64,000 bases of DNA from Gemmatimonadaceae bacterium. Lineage in GTDB: Bacteria > Gemmatimonadota > Gemmatimonadetes > Gemmatimonadales > Gemmatimonadaceae. The position numbers and the translations under genes were made by a program. Location: NCBI GenBank assembly GCA_035606695.1, contig DATNEW010000034.1, positions 62,001 to 126,000 of the forward strand, given 5' to 3'. Within the stretch, counting starts at the first letter, position 1. Every line of letters begins with the position of its first letter. Under the pieces are notes generated by a model that was not told the DNA's origin, did not search any database, and saw only the letters and a list, made by a program, of their open reading frames with translations. Shown piece by piece: positions 16,988 through 24,597 of the stretch.

Positions 16988-17817
16988 GCTAGGAGTTTCT
17001 TGTGCAGTTCTGCAAGGAGGGCTTCCTTCGTCGCGAGCGGAATAAGAAAGAGATGAATCTTTAGGTCCCCGGGAAGCGAGGAGGTTTTAAACTGCTCAAA
17101 CACTGCGGTGAGCTCGTTGAGCAACTCAGCTTCGTATTCCCCCGAGCACTCCTTGTACTTGCTCGTCACGTCACCGTCGTACGTGAGCAGCACGGGAATG
17201 CACGTGGCATCGAAGATGGCGTCGAGCGAGACGTTTTCGTCGAGCAATCGCTCAAGGCGCGCAGCGTGTGGCCACGACGCATCAATCTTGTTGCGAATCG
17301 CCACGAACTCGTTGCGGAGATACTTCGCGCTGGTATGCTTTTGAAGCTCGGCGACGACATCGCGAATCGCTGCTCCGACGTCAACGTAGAATTTGACTTC
17401 ACCGAGCCAGAGTTCGAGCGTACGCTCCGAAGCGATCACGTGTACCGCGTCGAATCCCTTTACGGTGTCGTTCGCTGAGTCCTTGTAGTAGATCTTGCTG
17501 ATTGCCGGGATCGTATTGAAAACCTGCCGTAGTGCCACGTGCAGCAGCAATTCGCCAAACTCACCTCGTTTCGAGTACTTGTCAGTTTGGTACACGCGCT
17601 GCGCCGCTTGCCGAATCAGAGCCACTGCGTTCTTGCCTGTCATGGCCTCATACTCGCTGTAGCTGAGGCAGAATTCCGGCAGCGACTCCATCAGGTGGTC
17701 CGCGAGGGCTGCGGCCCTCCATTGCTTTAGTTCGTAACCCGCGCAAAGCCCGGTGAGGCCGGGGTTCTCGTCAGGTCTATGTACGACTACTCGAAGGACA
17801 GGCGGGCGGTCATCCAT
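16972..17817 (-). CDS. hamA: Hachiman nuclease HamA (DUF1837)
   Basis: A 281-residue DUF1837 protein. The conserved core is clear: RGEFGELLLHVALRQVF (Glu86, Glu89), YYKDSANDTVKGFDAVH (Asp123) and LWLGEVKFY, giving an E140-x-K142 pair, i.e. a PD-(D/E)xK-type nuclease site. HamA is the effector nuclease of Hachiman and degrades DNA when freed by HamB, leading to abortive defence. All expected catalytic residues are present, so it should be active. It follows the Cys-rich gene by 32 bp and overlaps hamB, so the two are translationally coupled. Confidence 0.93.
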   Translation of the reverse strand: MDDRPPVLRVVVHRPDENPGLTGLCAGYELKQWRAAALADHLMESLPEFCLSYSEYEAMTGKNAVALIRQAAQRVYQTDKYSKRGEFGELLLHVALRQVFNTIPAISKIYYKDSANDTVKGFDAVHVIASERTLELWLGEVKFYVDVGAAIRDVVAELQKHTSAKYLRNEFVAIRNKIDASWPHAARLERLLDENVSLDAIFDATCIPVLLTYDGDVTSKYKECSGEYEAELLNELTAVFEQFKTSSLPGDLKIHLFLIPLATKEALLAELHKKLLAWQTI

Positions 17818-17849
17818 ATGAGAACAATAAATCCGCGCAGCGGAAGCGG

Positions 17850-18998
17850 CTACAAAGTGGTACCGGATGGCGAGACACGTAGCCGTTCAGTCATCCGGGG
17901 CAAAGGGTCTCGCTGACGAGGGTTGGCAATTCGGCGAAGCTCACGGGAGAGGACGGTGATATTGCGTATGGCTAGGTTTTCTCGCGGAAGGTCGGGCCGA
18001 ACACGGATACCCAATTCGCCGTTGACGCGACGAAAAACCTGCGCACCTCGATTGATCGCAAGCCGAACCGGGTCGGCCGAGACAATCGTGCAAGTGCAGC
18101 CACATTCCTGAATTCGGGCCAGCACGCCGGCGGCCTTACGCACGCCGACACCGACGACCACGACATGCATCGGTCTCGCAACCGCTCTGAGTAGCTTGAG
18201 AAGACCGTCCAAGTGTGCGTAGAACTGCGGACCATTCTTTGTTCGCGAAAAGTCTCGAGAGACCGTGCCGATTGTCGATCCGAGCAGTACCTCGGCCCAC
18301 TGATACAACCCACCGTCGGTTCGCCAATACAGGTTCGGTATTACGTCAAGGCCGTAGTCGAAAAGCCGCTGGACAATCCGGTGATGACGCCTAAGCATCG
18401 TAAGGTTGTGATAGGGTCTTACACTGTGTTCACCGAGCACCGAGAACGTCGGGCCTGTGATCGCAGTGAGACCGGCATTCGCGAACTGTGGGGCGATTGC
18501 TGACAGGTCCGCGTGCCACAAGAGTTCGAGCGCGTGATCCGTGCCGCTCAAGACTGCAAGCACGCGTCCGTCTGGCGTACATCGCAACTGACGTTTGAAT
18601 TCCTCCGGATTCCCGAGCCGCGGGGAAGTCCGAATCTGAGCTCTCGGGTCGCGGCGAAAGAGATCCCCCATGCCTGCCGCGACCACGGGCAAAACGGCCT
18701 GAGGCGGAAGTTCGCGAGTAATCGCGGGCACGAACGCTGGAAGATCCAATGAAACATTGGCGATTCGCAGGTCCCGCAACGCAAGCCCGTCAGCGTAGTG
18801 ATTCTCACCGACATCACCGAACTCCGAGCCAATTCGCTCTCGGCAGTTCATCCAGCATTCGTCACATTGGTACGCCTGATCAGTCCCGGCGAACACGCAG
18901 GCGCATGGCGCGCTCGGCGAACCTCCGCACTCACCGAAGGCGTGGCACGACGATGCGCACATCGGCTGCCAGAGCGTTGGAAGTTCGCGGTTCGTCAA
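17850..18998 (-). CDS. Cys-rich protein with DUF4417-like domain
   Basis: A 382-residue protein of uncertain family. Residues ~13-52 hold eight cysteines (C-x3-C, C-x-C, C-x2-C-x3-C patterns), a likely zinc or iron-sulfur site. The middle (about 165-235) contains ITGPTFSVLGE, RPYHNLTMLRRHHRIVQ and YGLDVIPNLYWR, which resembles the DUF4417 core (a TIM-barrel-like family found in phages and mobile elements). A glycine-rich strand VVVGVGVRKAAGV follows. It lies 7 bp after the preceding gene and 32 bp before hamA in one minus-strand run, so it is probably co-transcribed with Hachiman. Whether it contributes to defence is unknown. Confidence 0.72.
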   Translation of the reverse strand: MTNRELPTLWQPMCASSCHAFGECGGSPSAPCACVFAGTDQAYQCDECWMNCRERIGSEFGDVGENHYADGLALRDLRIANVSLDLPAFVPAITRELPPQAVLPVVAAGMGDLFRRDPRAQIRTSPRLGNPEEFKRQLRCTPDGRVLAVLSGTDHALELLWHADLSAIAPQFANAGLTAITGPTFSVLGEHSVRPYHNLTMLRRHHRIVQRLFDYGLDVIPNLYWRTDGGLYQWAEVLLGSTIGTVSRDFSRTKNGPQFYAHLDGLLKLLRAVARPMHVVVVGVGVRKAAGVLARIQECGCTCTIVSADPVRLAINRGAQVFRRVNGELGIRVRPDLPRENLAIRNITVLSRELRRIANPRQRDPLPRMTERLRVSPSGTTL

Positions 18999-19005
18999 GT
19001 GGCCG

Positions 19006-19377
19006 TCAGGCGAGCAGAATCCAGATCCCGATAGGCAAGACGATCTTGCTGATCCGCGCGGCAGTGCATCCCGAATTGCGCACCCTGATTAATTCGGACC
19101 GGCGAATGAAACCGAGCGTGTGGCGTTGCCACTTTACGGAGACGTCACGACCGTCGTCAACCAGCGCGAGCTGATCACCACCCGCTACCTGGCGGGCACT
19201 TGACCGGTCAACACGCTCAAGCCGCAAGGCAGTCGAAACGCGGCGCGGACTGCGGCTTACTCCACTTCCCGTAGCGGGCCCTTCACCTCCACCGCCGCCG
19301 CCGTCACCATCCTGACCGCCGCCGCGAAGCAGCTTGCCCGGCTTGCCTCGCGGTTTCGCTGAAGAGCTGGCACCCAT
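19006..19377 (-). CDS. Small Gly-rich hypothetical protein
   Basis: A 123-residue protein I do not recognise. A basic Lys/Arg/Pro N-terminus leads to a Gly-rich linker (GGGQDGDGGGGGGEG, about 20-34), then a compact beta-type domain (QVAGGDQLALVDDGRDVSV, HTLGFIRRSELIRVR) with a hydrophobic end (ISKIVLPIGIWILLA). The pattern GD-x-L-x-L...LG-x-I is loosely like a small beta-barrel such as HIRAN, but too weak to assign. It starts 1 bp after the LRAT-like stop and ends 7 bp before the Cys-rich gene, so it is firmly inside the operon. Confidence 0.6.
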   Translation of the reverse strand: MGASSSAKPRGKPGKLLRGGGQDGDGGGGGGEGPATGSGVSRSPRRVSTALRLERVDRSSARQVAGGDQLALVDDGRDVSVKWQRHTLGFIRRSELIRVRNSGCTAARISKIVLPIGIWILLA

Positions 19378-19378
19378 T

Positions 19379-19792
19379 TCATGCCTCCGAGCGAATCAAG
19401 AGCGCAACACCCACCGCGAGGCCCGCAACGGTCAGAGCGGTTCGCAGCTGTGGACTCGTTTTCTCTCCCGAGAGCGCGAATGTCAGAAAATGCTCGCAGT
19501 TGTTTCCGAAGAGATTGTACGACCGGTCTGCGAAAGCCTTGGCCACCCGTTCACGAATTCCAGCGATGTTCGTCACTTCCACGGCAGTCTCCCACGTACC
19601 CGATTCAGCGGCATAGACTGCAGCGAGACCGGTCGGCGGCTGGTGCAGGACAACCGGACCCGCACCCGGTTGCACATCGAGTCGCAGCTGATTCCCGACG
19701 TCGAGAAGTCCTACGTGCGTGACCAGCCCCGCGAGCTTTGGTCGCCTCACGACATAAAGCCCACGAGGCAGACTGGACATAGTGATCGCCAT
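19379..19792 (-). CDS. LRAT/NlpC-P60-like protein
   Basis: A 137-residue protein of the LRAT-like branch of the NlpC/P60 papain-type superfamily. The signature is present: a first His in VTHVGLLD (His26) and SYNLFGNNCEHFLTFAL with the nucleophile Cys in NCEHF. The C-terminus is a hydrophobic helix (TALTVAGLAVGVALLI), a probable membrane anchor. Members are acyltransferases, phospholipases or peptidases, and the substrate here is unknown. ATG at 19780 (MSSLPRG) is an alternative start. It sits between the DUF2188 gene (3-bp gap) and the Gly-rich gene (1-bp gap). Confidence 0.82.
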   Translation of the reverse strand: MAITMSSLPRGLYVVRRPKLAGLVTHVGLLDVGNQLRLDVQPGAGPVVLHQPPTGLAAVYAAESGTWETAVEVTNIAGIRERVAKAFADRSYNLFGNNCEHFLTFALSGEKTSPQLRTALTVAGLAVGVALLIRSEA

Positions 19793-19795
19793 GGC

Positions 19796-20026
19796 TCATC
19801 CCCTCGGCGGGAATGGGTCTTCGCCGTAAGTGTTCCGTTCACGGATTTGGCCGTTTCGACCGTGAATGAAATGCTCGGATTCATTCCGCTCGGCGATGCG
19901 ACGGCCCGCATCAATGGCGGCTTCCTGCGTCCGGTGATTTGCGCCGGCCGGCCTTCCGCCAACGCTGTTGATCCAGCCGGACCCAGTCGGATTCGGAGTC
20001 GTGTGCACATCCTTCTTCGCACTCAT
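19796..20026 (-). CDS. DUF2188 small protein
   Basis: A 76-residue protein from ATG 20026, chosen because a GGAGG box lies just upstream; the longer frame to 20125 lacks one. The DUF2188 pattern is visible: VHTTPNPTGSGW, then TQEAAIDAGRRIAERN and the closing HGRNGQIRERNTYGEDPFPP. DUF2188 proteins are small, common in mobile elements, and without known function. It is the first gene of the minus-strand run leading through the LRAT-like, Gly-rich and Cys-rich genes to hamA-hamB, and is divergent from the ImmA-macro module. Confidence 0.82.
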   Translation of the reverse strand: MSAKKDVHTTPNPTGSGWINSVGGRPAGANHRTQEAAIDAGRRIAERNESEHFIHGRNGQIRERNTYGEDPFPPRG

Positions 20027-20138
20027 TCTGCCTCCACTACCTGTTCGAGCCTCGGTCGAATCGCCGATGGCATGCCCAAGAAGTACAGCCGTGTGACCTA
20101 CGCTACAAGAATCCGCACCGAACACAAGCCGATTTGCG

Positions 20139-20168
20139 TTGACTGGCCAAAGAGAGCGGTGCTATAGT
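20139..20168 (+). promoter_or_regulatory. Near-consensus sigma70-type promoter of the ImmA-macro module
   Basis: TTGACT (20139-20144) and TATAGT (20163-20168) with an 18-bp spacer, about 70 bp ahead of the winged-helix gene at 20239. This is among the clearest promoters in the window. The leader after it (20170-20238) has no obvious riboswitch. The winged-helix protein is the obvious candidate repressor. Confidence 0.68.
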
Positions 20169-20238
20169 ACCTCCATTGTATAGATCCTCCGAGCCGTAAC
20201 GTCTAGCAGAAGAATTTTGTCTGCAACCATTATTCGAC

Positions 20239-20703
20239 ATGGCTGAGACCGGCGCTGATCTGAGCGCACCTGAGAAAAAACGCAGGCCATCTTGGCTGCG
20301 TCCGACCTCACGCCAGCTCGTCGTTGACCGCTGGGGCGGCGATGAGCGTGTGCTAGCCCAAGGCTTCATCCCAGTTCCGCGCTTGTTTCTTCTGTGGGGA
20401 GCCTCGCTTCTGCCAAAGCCATTAACACCGGCAGAGGTGCTCTTTATCATCACGCTTGTCGGCGTGAAGTGGTCGTCACGACATCCACGTCTCAGCTACG
20501 ACACGATCGCGGCTCGCACCGGTCTGTCAGCCGAATACTGCCGGAAGATCGCCAAAACATTGGACCGTCGCGGGCTTGTGAAGCGGTCGCGGAAACAAGG
20601 CGACGCCAATCACTTCGATCTCACGGAAGTGTTTCGGCAGCTAAGCGACTTCCAAATAGATGGCGACAGACGACGGCCCGATTCGCGTGACCGCCATACC
20701 TGA
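20239..20703 (+). CDS. Winged-helix DNA-binding protein, first gene of the module
   Basis: A 154-residue protein. Residues ~60-130 form a winged helix: LTPAEVLFIITLV, LSYDTIAARTGLSAEYCRKIAKTL (recognition helix) and a wing RRGLVKRSRKQGDANHFDL. The fold resembles MarR-like regulators and the DNA-binding part of replication initiators. It lies behind a strong promoter and 12 bp ahead of the ImmA/IrrE-macro gene. In ImmA/ImmR and IrrE/DdrO systems the protease gene is adjacent to the repressor it cleaves, so this protein is the natural candidate substrate. That role is inferred from the arrangement, since this is a winged helix, not an XRE repressor. Confidence 0.82.
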   Translation: MAETGADLSAPEKKRRPSWLRPTSRQLVVDRWGGDERVLAQGFIPVPRLFLLWGASLLPKPLTPAEVLFIITLVGVKWSSRHPRLSYDTIAARTGLSAEYCRKIAKTLDRRGLVKRSRKQGDANHFDLTEVFRQLSDFQIDGDRRRPDSRDRHT

Positions 20704-20715
20704 ATTGAAGGAGTC

Positions 20716-22098
20716 ATGAGCCATCGAACGCCACGACACCCGGAACGCTGGACAAATTCCTCCGTTCTTACTCTATCCAGTGACGATCCCGTAACCGAGA
20801 TAACCGCGCGTGCACGCGCGATGGCTCTTGAAGGCATGGATCGCGGATGGCAAGGTCCGCCATTCGATCCGCTGGCGCTCGCGGACCTTCTCGGAATCGA
20901 AATAGCGGCCAATGCGGCCATTCGCGATGCGCAGACTGTTCCCATCGGGCGCGGGAGGGTGCGGATCGAGTTCAATCCTAACCGACCGCGGGGCCGAATG
21001 AGGTATTCGGTCGCGCACGAACTCGCCCACACGTTGTTTCCTGACGTCGCCGAACAGGTGCGGCACCGTAGCCATCACCTTGAGGTTCACGGCGATCAGT
21101 GGCAACTCGAAGCGCTCTGCAATATTGCGGCTGCCGAGTTACTGATGCCCCTCGCAACATTTGCGTCGACGCCTCCCGAGGAGTTGTCGATGCACTACGT
21201 CTTGGATCAGCAACGCAAGTTCGACGTCTCGACCGAGGCTCTGGTTATTCGCCTAGTCGAAACCAGCGTCGAACCTCTGGCTGCGTTCTGCGCTTCAGCG
21301 ACTGTGTCGGCGTCGGGACGGCAATACCAGCTTGACTACACGATTGGTTCCAGAGCATGGCCAAGCCGAATTCCGCCGAAGCTCCGCCTACCTCGGCACA
21401 CCGTAATCGCGCAATGCACGGCCATCGGCTACTCCGCGAAAGGCACCGAGAGCTGGTCTGATCGTCTCGGCCCGGCCCGTGTTGAAGCCGTTGGGATTCC
21501 GCCCTATCCGGGCGGCGACGCTCCTCGCGTCGTTGGTTTCTTAACGCTGCCTCCGTCGAACGACGAGGACGACGCTCGCGCTCGGATCGACCTGGTGTAT
21601 GGAAACGCTCTTGAACCACGAGGTGAGGACAACAAGTTCGTTGTGCATGTGGTCAACGACAAAACTCCGAATTGGGGAGGTGCAGGGTTCGCAAGCGCCT
21701 TGCGTGGTCACTGGCCGCAGGTTCAGGAGGACTTTCACGACTGGGCGGCACACCAGCGCTCCAACCTCAAGCTCGGCAGCGTACGGCTCTGCCGCGTCGA
21801 TGAGCGATTGACTGTAGCGAGTGTGGTTGCACAACACGGCTACGGACCCTCGGAAAAGCCTCGAATCAGATATACCGCCCTTAGAGAGGGCCTGCGGTCC
21901 GTCGCAAAGGCGGCGGCCGTCCGCAGTGCATCGATCCACATGCCGCGAATTGGAACCGGTCAAGCCGGCGGGTCATGGGATATCATATCAGACATCGTTG
22001 AGGAGGCATTTGTCGACGAAGGAATACCGGTCACCGTATATGATTTGCCCGGCACAAAGGTTCGGGTCGCTCCGCAGATAACGTTCGACCTATTCTGA
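20716..22098 (+). CDS. ImmA/IrrE-type metalloprotease fused to a macro domain
   Basis: A 460-residue fusion. N-terminal ImmA/IrrE domain (~25-200): zinc motif SVAHELAHTLF with His101, Glu102 and His105, third ligand in LEALCNIAAAELLMP (Glu132). C-terminal macro domain (~306-455): VVNDKTPNWGGAGFASAL, then VVAQHGYG, and MPRIGTGQAGGSW (409-421) and VTVYDL, very like human TARG1 and bacterial DarG. Macro domains bind ADP-ribose, and the TARG1/DarG branch removes it from aspartate/glutamate or DNA. The Lys and Asp that TARG1 uses appear absent here (LRGHW and QAGG at those places), so this may be a reader rather than an eraser. Inferred role: ligand-sensing protease. Confidence 0.88.
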   Translation: MSHRTPRHPERWTNSSVLTLSSDDPVTEITARARAMALEGMDRGWQGPPFDPLALADLLGIEIAANAAIRDAQTVPIGRGRVRIEFNPNRPRGRMRYSVAHELAHTLFPDVAEQVRHRSHHLEVHGDQWQLEALCNIAAAELLMPLATFASTPPEELSMHYVLDQQRKFDVSTEALVIRLVETSVEPLAAFCASATVSASGRQYQLDYTIGSRAWPSRIPPKLRLPRHTVIAQCTAIGYSAKGTESWSDRLGPARVEAVGIPPYPGGDAPRVVGFLTLPPSNDEDDARARIDLVYGNALEPRGEDNKFVVHVVNDKTPNWGGAGFASALRGHWPQVQEDFHDWAAHQRSNLKLGSVRLCRVDERLTVASVVAQHGYGPSEKPRIRYTALREGLRSVAKAAAVRSASIHMPRIGTGQAGGSWDIISDIVEEAFVDEGIPVTVYDLPGTKVRVAPQITFDLF

Positions 22099-22125
22099 TC
22101 CTTCGGAACTTCGCCCTGAGGAAAC

Positions 22126-23760
22126 ATGGGACTACGAGTCATCGTGCTATCAGGTCCGGTGGTCGGAGGAAAGTCTAATCTCGCAGAAGCGCTGGAGTCC
22201 CAATTTGGGATTCGCCGCGTCAAGACTCAGGACATTATCGTCGAGTTGACCGGCGTCGATCGCGATCGCAAGGCGCTTCAGCAAGCTGGCGAGAAACTCG
22301 ACCGTACAACGGACGGGGCGTGGGTTGCGCGAGCCTTGACTAGGGTCGTTACTGGCAATGACTCAACGAATCTCGATTCTACGCACGACTCCTGGGTCCT
22401 TGTAGACGCAGTGCGAATTCCGTCACAGATCGAGCACATTCGACGGTCGTTTGGCCTTCGCGTAGTTCACATTCACGTGACTGCACCTCGCGAAGAATTG
22501 GCACGGCGATATGAGATTAGGAAAGCGTCGCATCCGGCAATGGCGGAACTCCCTACCTACGAGGAAGTAGCATCCAATCCCACCGAAGCTGCGGTCGATC
22601 AACTGCAAGACCTAGCTGATCTCGTGATTAATACGCTCCACAGCACCAGGGAAGATGTTGTAGTACGCGTCGCCGCGCAGCTTGGACTCTTCGGACGAGG
22701 GTTCGATAAGTTGGTCGATGTGTTGGTTGGCGCGGAATATGGAAGTGAGGGCAAAGGACAAATATCCGCGTACCTCGCACCGGAATATGACGTACTAGTT
22801 CGCGTCGGCGGGCCGAACGCTGGGCACCGCGTGTATGAAGAGCCGCAGGCAATGACCTATCATCACCTGCCTTCCGGAACTAACCGGAATCAGAACGCTC
22901 ACATAGTGCTCGGGGCTGGTGCGGTTCTGAGAGTCAGCGAACTGTTGCCCGAGATATACGCAGCTCACGTCGAGGCTAAGCGGCTTTCGATTGATCCTCA
23001 GGCCATGATCGTAACGGATGAGGATGTTGAGGCGGAGCGTAGACTCACAGCCGCGATTGGATCGACCGGAAGTGGTGTCGGTGTTGCGACGGCACGTAAG
23101 GTCCTCCGAGAGATCGCGGAGCGGCCGGTGACGCTCGCAAAGGACGTTGCGGAATTGCAGCCCTATGTCCGCGACACACTTGCTGTGCTCGACCGCTCAT
23201 TTTCCAGAGGGCACCGCGTTTTCCTCGAGGGCACTCAAGGAACGGGGCTATCTCTTCATCACGGTTCCTATCCCCACGTCACCTCACGCGATACGACAGT
23301 CGCGGGTTGTCTCTCAGAAGCAGGGATACCGCCCGGTCGAGTCAGGCGGGCGATAATGGTTTGCCGAACCTATCCAATTCGCGTCGAAAGCCCGAAGGGG
23401 CGAACATCCGGCCCGATGAGTCGGGAGCTTAAGTGGCAGGAGATTGCCAACCGATCGGGAATTGACCTCGAAGAGTTGCTAGAGGCGGAAAAGACCTCGC
23501 GTACGAAAAAGCAAAGGCGAATTGGCGAGTTTGATTGGACGCTAATTCGGCGAGCTGCCTCACTGAACGCCCCAACCGATATCGCGCTGTCATTCGCCGA
23601 CTATTTTTCCATCGCGAATCGAAAAGCTCGTCGTTTTGAACAGCTGACACCGGAGACCATCTACTTCATCTCCGAGCTGGAGAGAGTCACTTTCGCGCCA
23701 GTCTCGCTCATCGCCACACGCTTCCGCTTTCGAAGCGTTATCGACAGGCGTGCGTGGTAA
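22126..23760 (+). CDS. Nucleotide kinase fused to PurZ/PurA-like synthetase
   Basis: A 544-residue fusion. N-terminal P-loop domain (~1-185) with Walker A GPVVGGKS (10-17), WVLVDAVR and HVTAPREELARRYEIR, a dNMP- or nucleoside-kinase-like fold. C-terminal adenylosuccinate-synthetase domain (~195-544): GAEYGSEGKGQ (Ser207), GGPNAGHRV with the general-acid His, LPSGTN, EGTQGTGLSL and YPHVTSRDTT. Normal PurA has Asp in GDEGKG as catalytic base; Ser there is the change known from phage PurZ, which makes 2-aminoadenylosuccinate from dGMP for Z-DNA. The synthetase part (about 350 residues) is also short, like PurZ and archaeal PurA. The substrate is not proven. It lies 27 bp after the ImmA-macro gene. 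Confidence 0.88.
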   Translation: MGLRVIVLSGPVVGGKSNLAEALESQFGIRRVKTQDIIVELTGVDRDRKALQQAGEKLDRTTDGAWVARALTRVVTGNDSTNLDSTHDSWVLVDAVRIPSQIEHIRRSFGLRVVHIHVTAPREELARRYEIRKASHPAMAELPTYEEVASNPTEAAVDQLQDLADLVINTLHSTREDVVVRVAAQLGLFGRGFDKLVDVLVGAEYGSEGKGQISAYLAPEYDVLVRVGGPNAGHRVYEEPQAMTYHHLPSGTNRNQNAHIVLGAGAVLRVSELLPEIYAAHVEAKRLSIDPQAMIVTDEDVEAERRLTAAIGSTGSGVGVATARKVLREIAERPVTLAKDVAELQPYVRDTLAVLDRSFSRGHRVFLEGTQGTGLSLHHGSYPHVTSRDTTVAGCLSEAGIPPGRVRRAIMVCRTYPIRVESPKGRTSGPMSRELKWQEIANRSGIDLEELLEAEKTSRTKKQRRIGEFDWTLIRRAASLNAPTDIALSFADYFSIANRKARRFEQLTPETIYFISELERVTFAPVSLIATRFRFRSVIDRRAW

Positions 23761-23775
23761 CACCCTAGTCCAAGC

Positions 23776-24405
23776 ATGGGAATCGACATCCAAGAAATCG
23801 TCCGGCTTCGTCCGTATCTCTTCCATCTCACCGACACGCGGAACGTAGAACGAATCCTCCGCACCCGGGTTCTGGAGCCGGCTTCACATATCATGGCGCT
23901 CGCCGGTCGCGAAGATTTGGCGGCCGTGAAGCGCGCTATGCATGTTAAGGTGTCAGTTGGCGGTGACGACGTTTTTCTCCGCGACCAAGCGCCGCTCTAC
24001 GCTGGTAACATGAAGCTTCCCCCGGGGTGGGCGTTCGACACGTTCATTCAGTCATTGAACAAACGGGTTTTCTTTTGGCCTGGCTCCAATGTAGGTCCGA
24101 TCGACTACGGCGTGAGGCATTTCAATCGGTACCAGGCGGAAACGCCGAGCATTCTCCGGGTTCGACTCGCGTCCCTGTTAGACGCAAACCAAGGGATCGA
24201 ACTCGAAGTTTGCCGCTACAATTCGGGATCGCCACGCTGGAGTCGCGGCATTCCTGCTCCGAGGGGCCCGTTGACGTTCGTAGATCCGGCCCGCGCCGAC
24301 TTCTCGACTTCCCAAATCGTAGAGATAACCGTGCCCGGACCAGTGAATCTTCCGAACGATGTAGAGATTGGCTCGGCGCCAGCCGGCCCGTGGGTGTGCC
24401 CCTGA
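23776..24405 (+). CDS. Small protein with DarT-like N-terminus, last gene of the module
   Basis: A 209-residue protein, 15 bp downstream of the kinase-PurZ-like gene. The N-terminus YLFHLTDTRNVERILRTRVLEP resembles the NAD-binding start of DarT (DUF4433) and of other ADP-ribosyltransferase-like families (the DUF7002-type group), where the pattern is H-x-T-x3-N-[LV]-x2-IL. The rest (VFFWPGSN, ELEVCRYNSGSPRWSRGIPAPRGP, SQIVEITV) fits such a domain, but I cannot place a catalytic Glu with certainty. Being encoded with a DarG-like macro domain strengthens the idea of ADP-ribose chemistry. It could equally be a non-catalytic RES/ART-like fold. Confidence 0.75.
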   Translation: MGIDIQEIVRLRPYLFHLTDTRNVERILRTRVLEPASHIMALAGREDLAAVKRAMHVKVSVGGDDVFLRDQAPLYAGNMKLPPGWAFDTFIQSLNKRVFFWPGSNVGPIDYGVRHFNRYQAETPSILRVRLASLLDANQGIELEVCRYNSGSPRWSRGIPAPRGPLTFVDPARADFSTSQIVEITVPGPVNLPNDVEIGSAPAGPWVCP

Positions 24406-24597
24406 GTTTCGCCACAGCGGCGGGCTTCAGGTCCTTCCCTCCTAGCCTTTCCATCGTGCTCCGGTACCCGTAAAGCTTCTGGCACTCTAGAGTAAACTCA
24501 CACGATATCCACACGTCATCTGTCAGCCAAACGCTTCGCTGCGCATTTGCTGCGGGGGACTTGAGCTACTTGATGGCCCTCACCGGCTCACACATTA

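Noticed and set aside
19006-19377. HIRAN domain in the Gly-rich protein
   Set aside because: Only the GD-x-L / LG-x-I rhythm fits; conserved HIRAN residues are not clear.
24463-24472. GGTACCCGTA, nine of ten bases like the putative arm site
   Set aside because: Single copy, mid-element, no pairing; best explained as chance.
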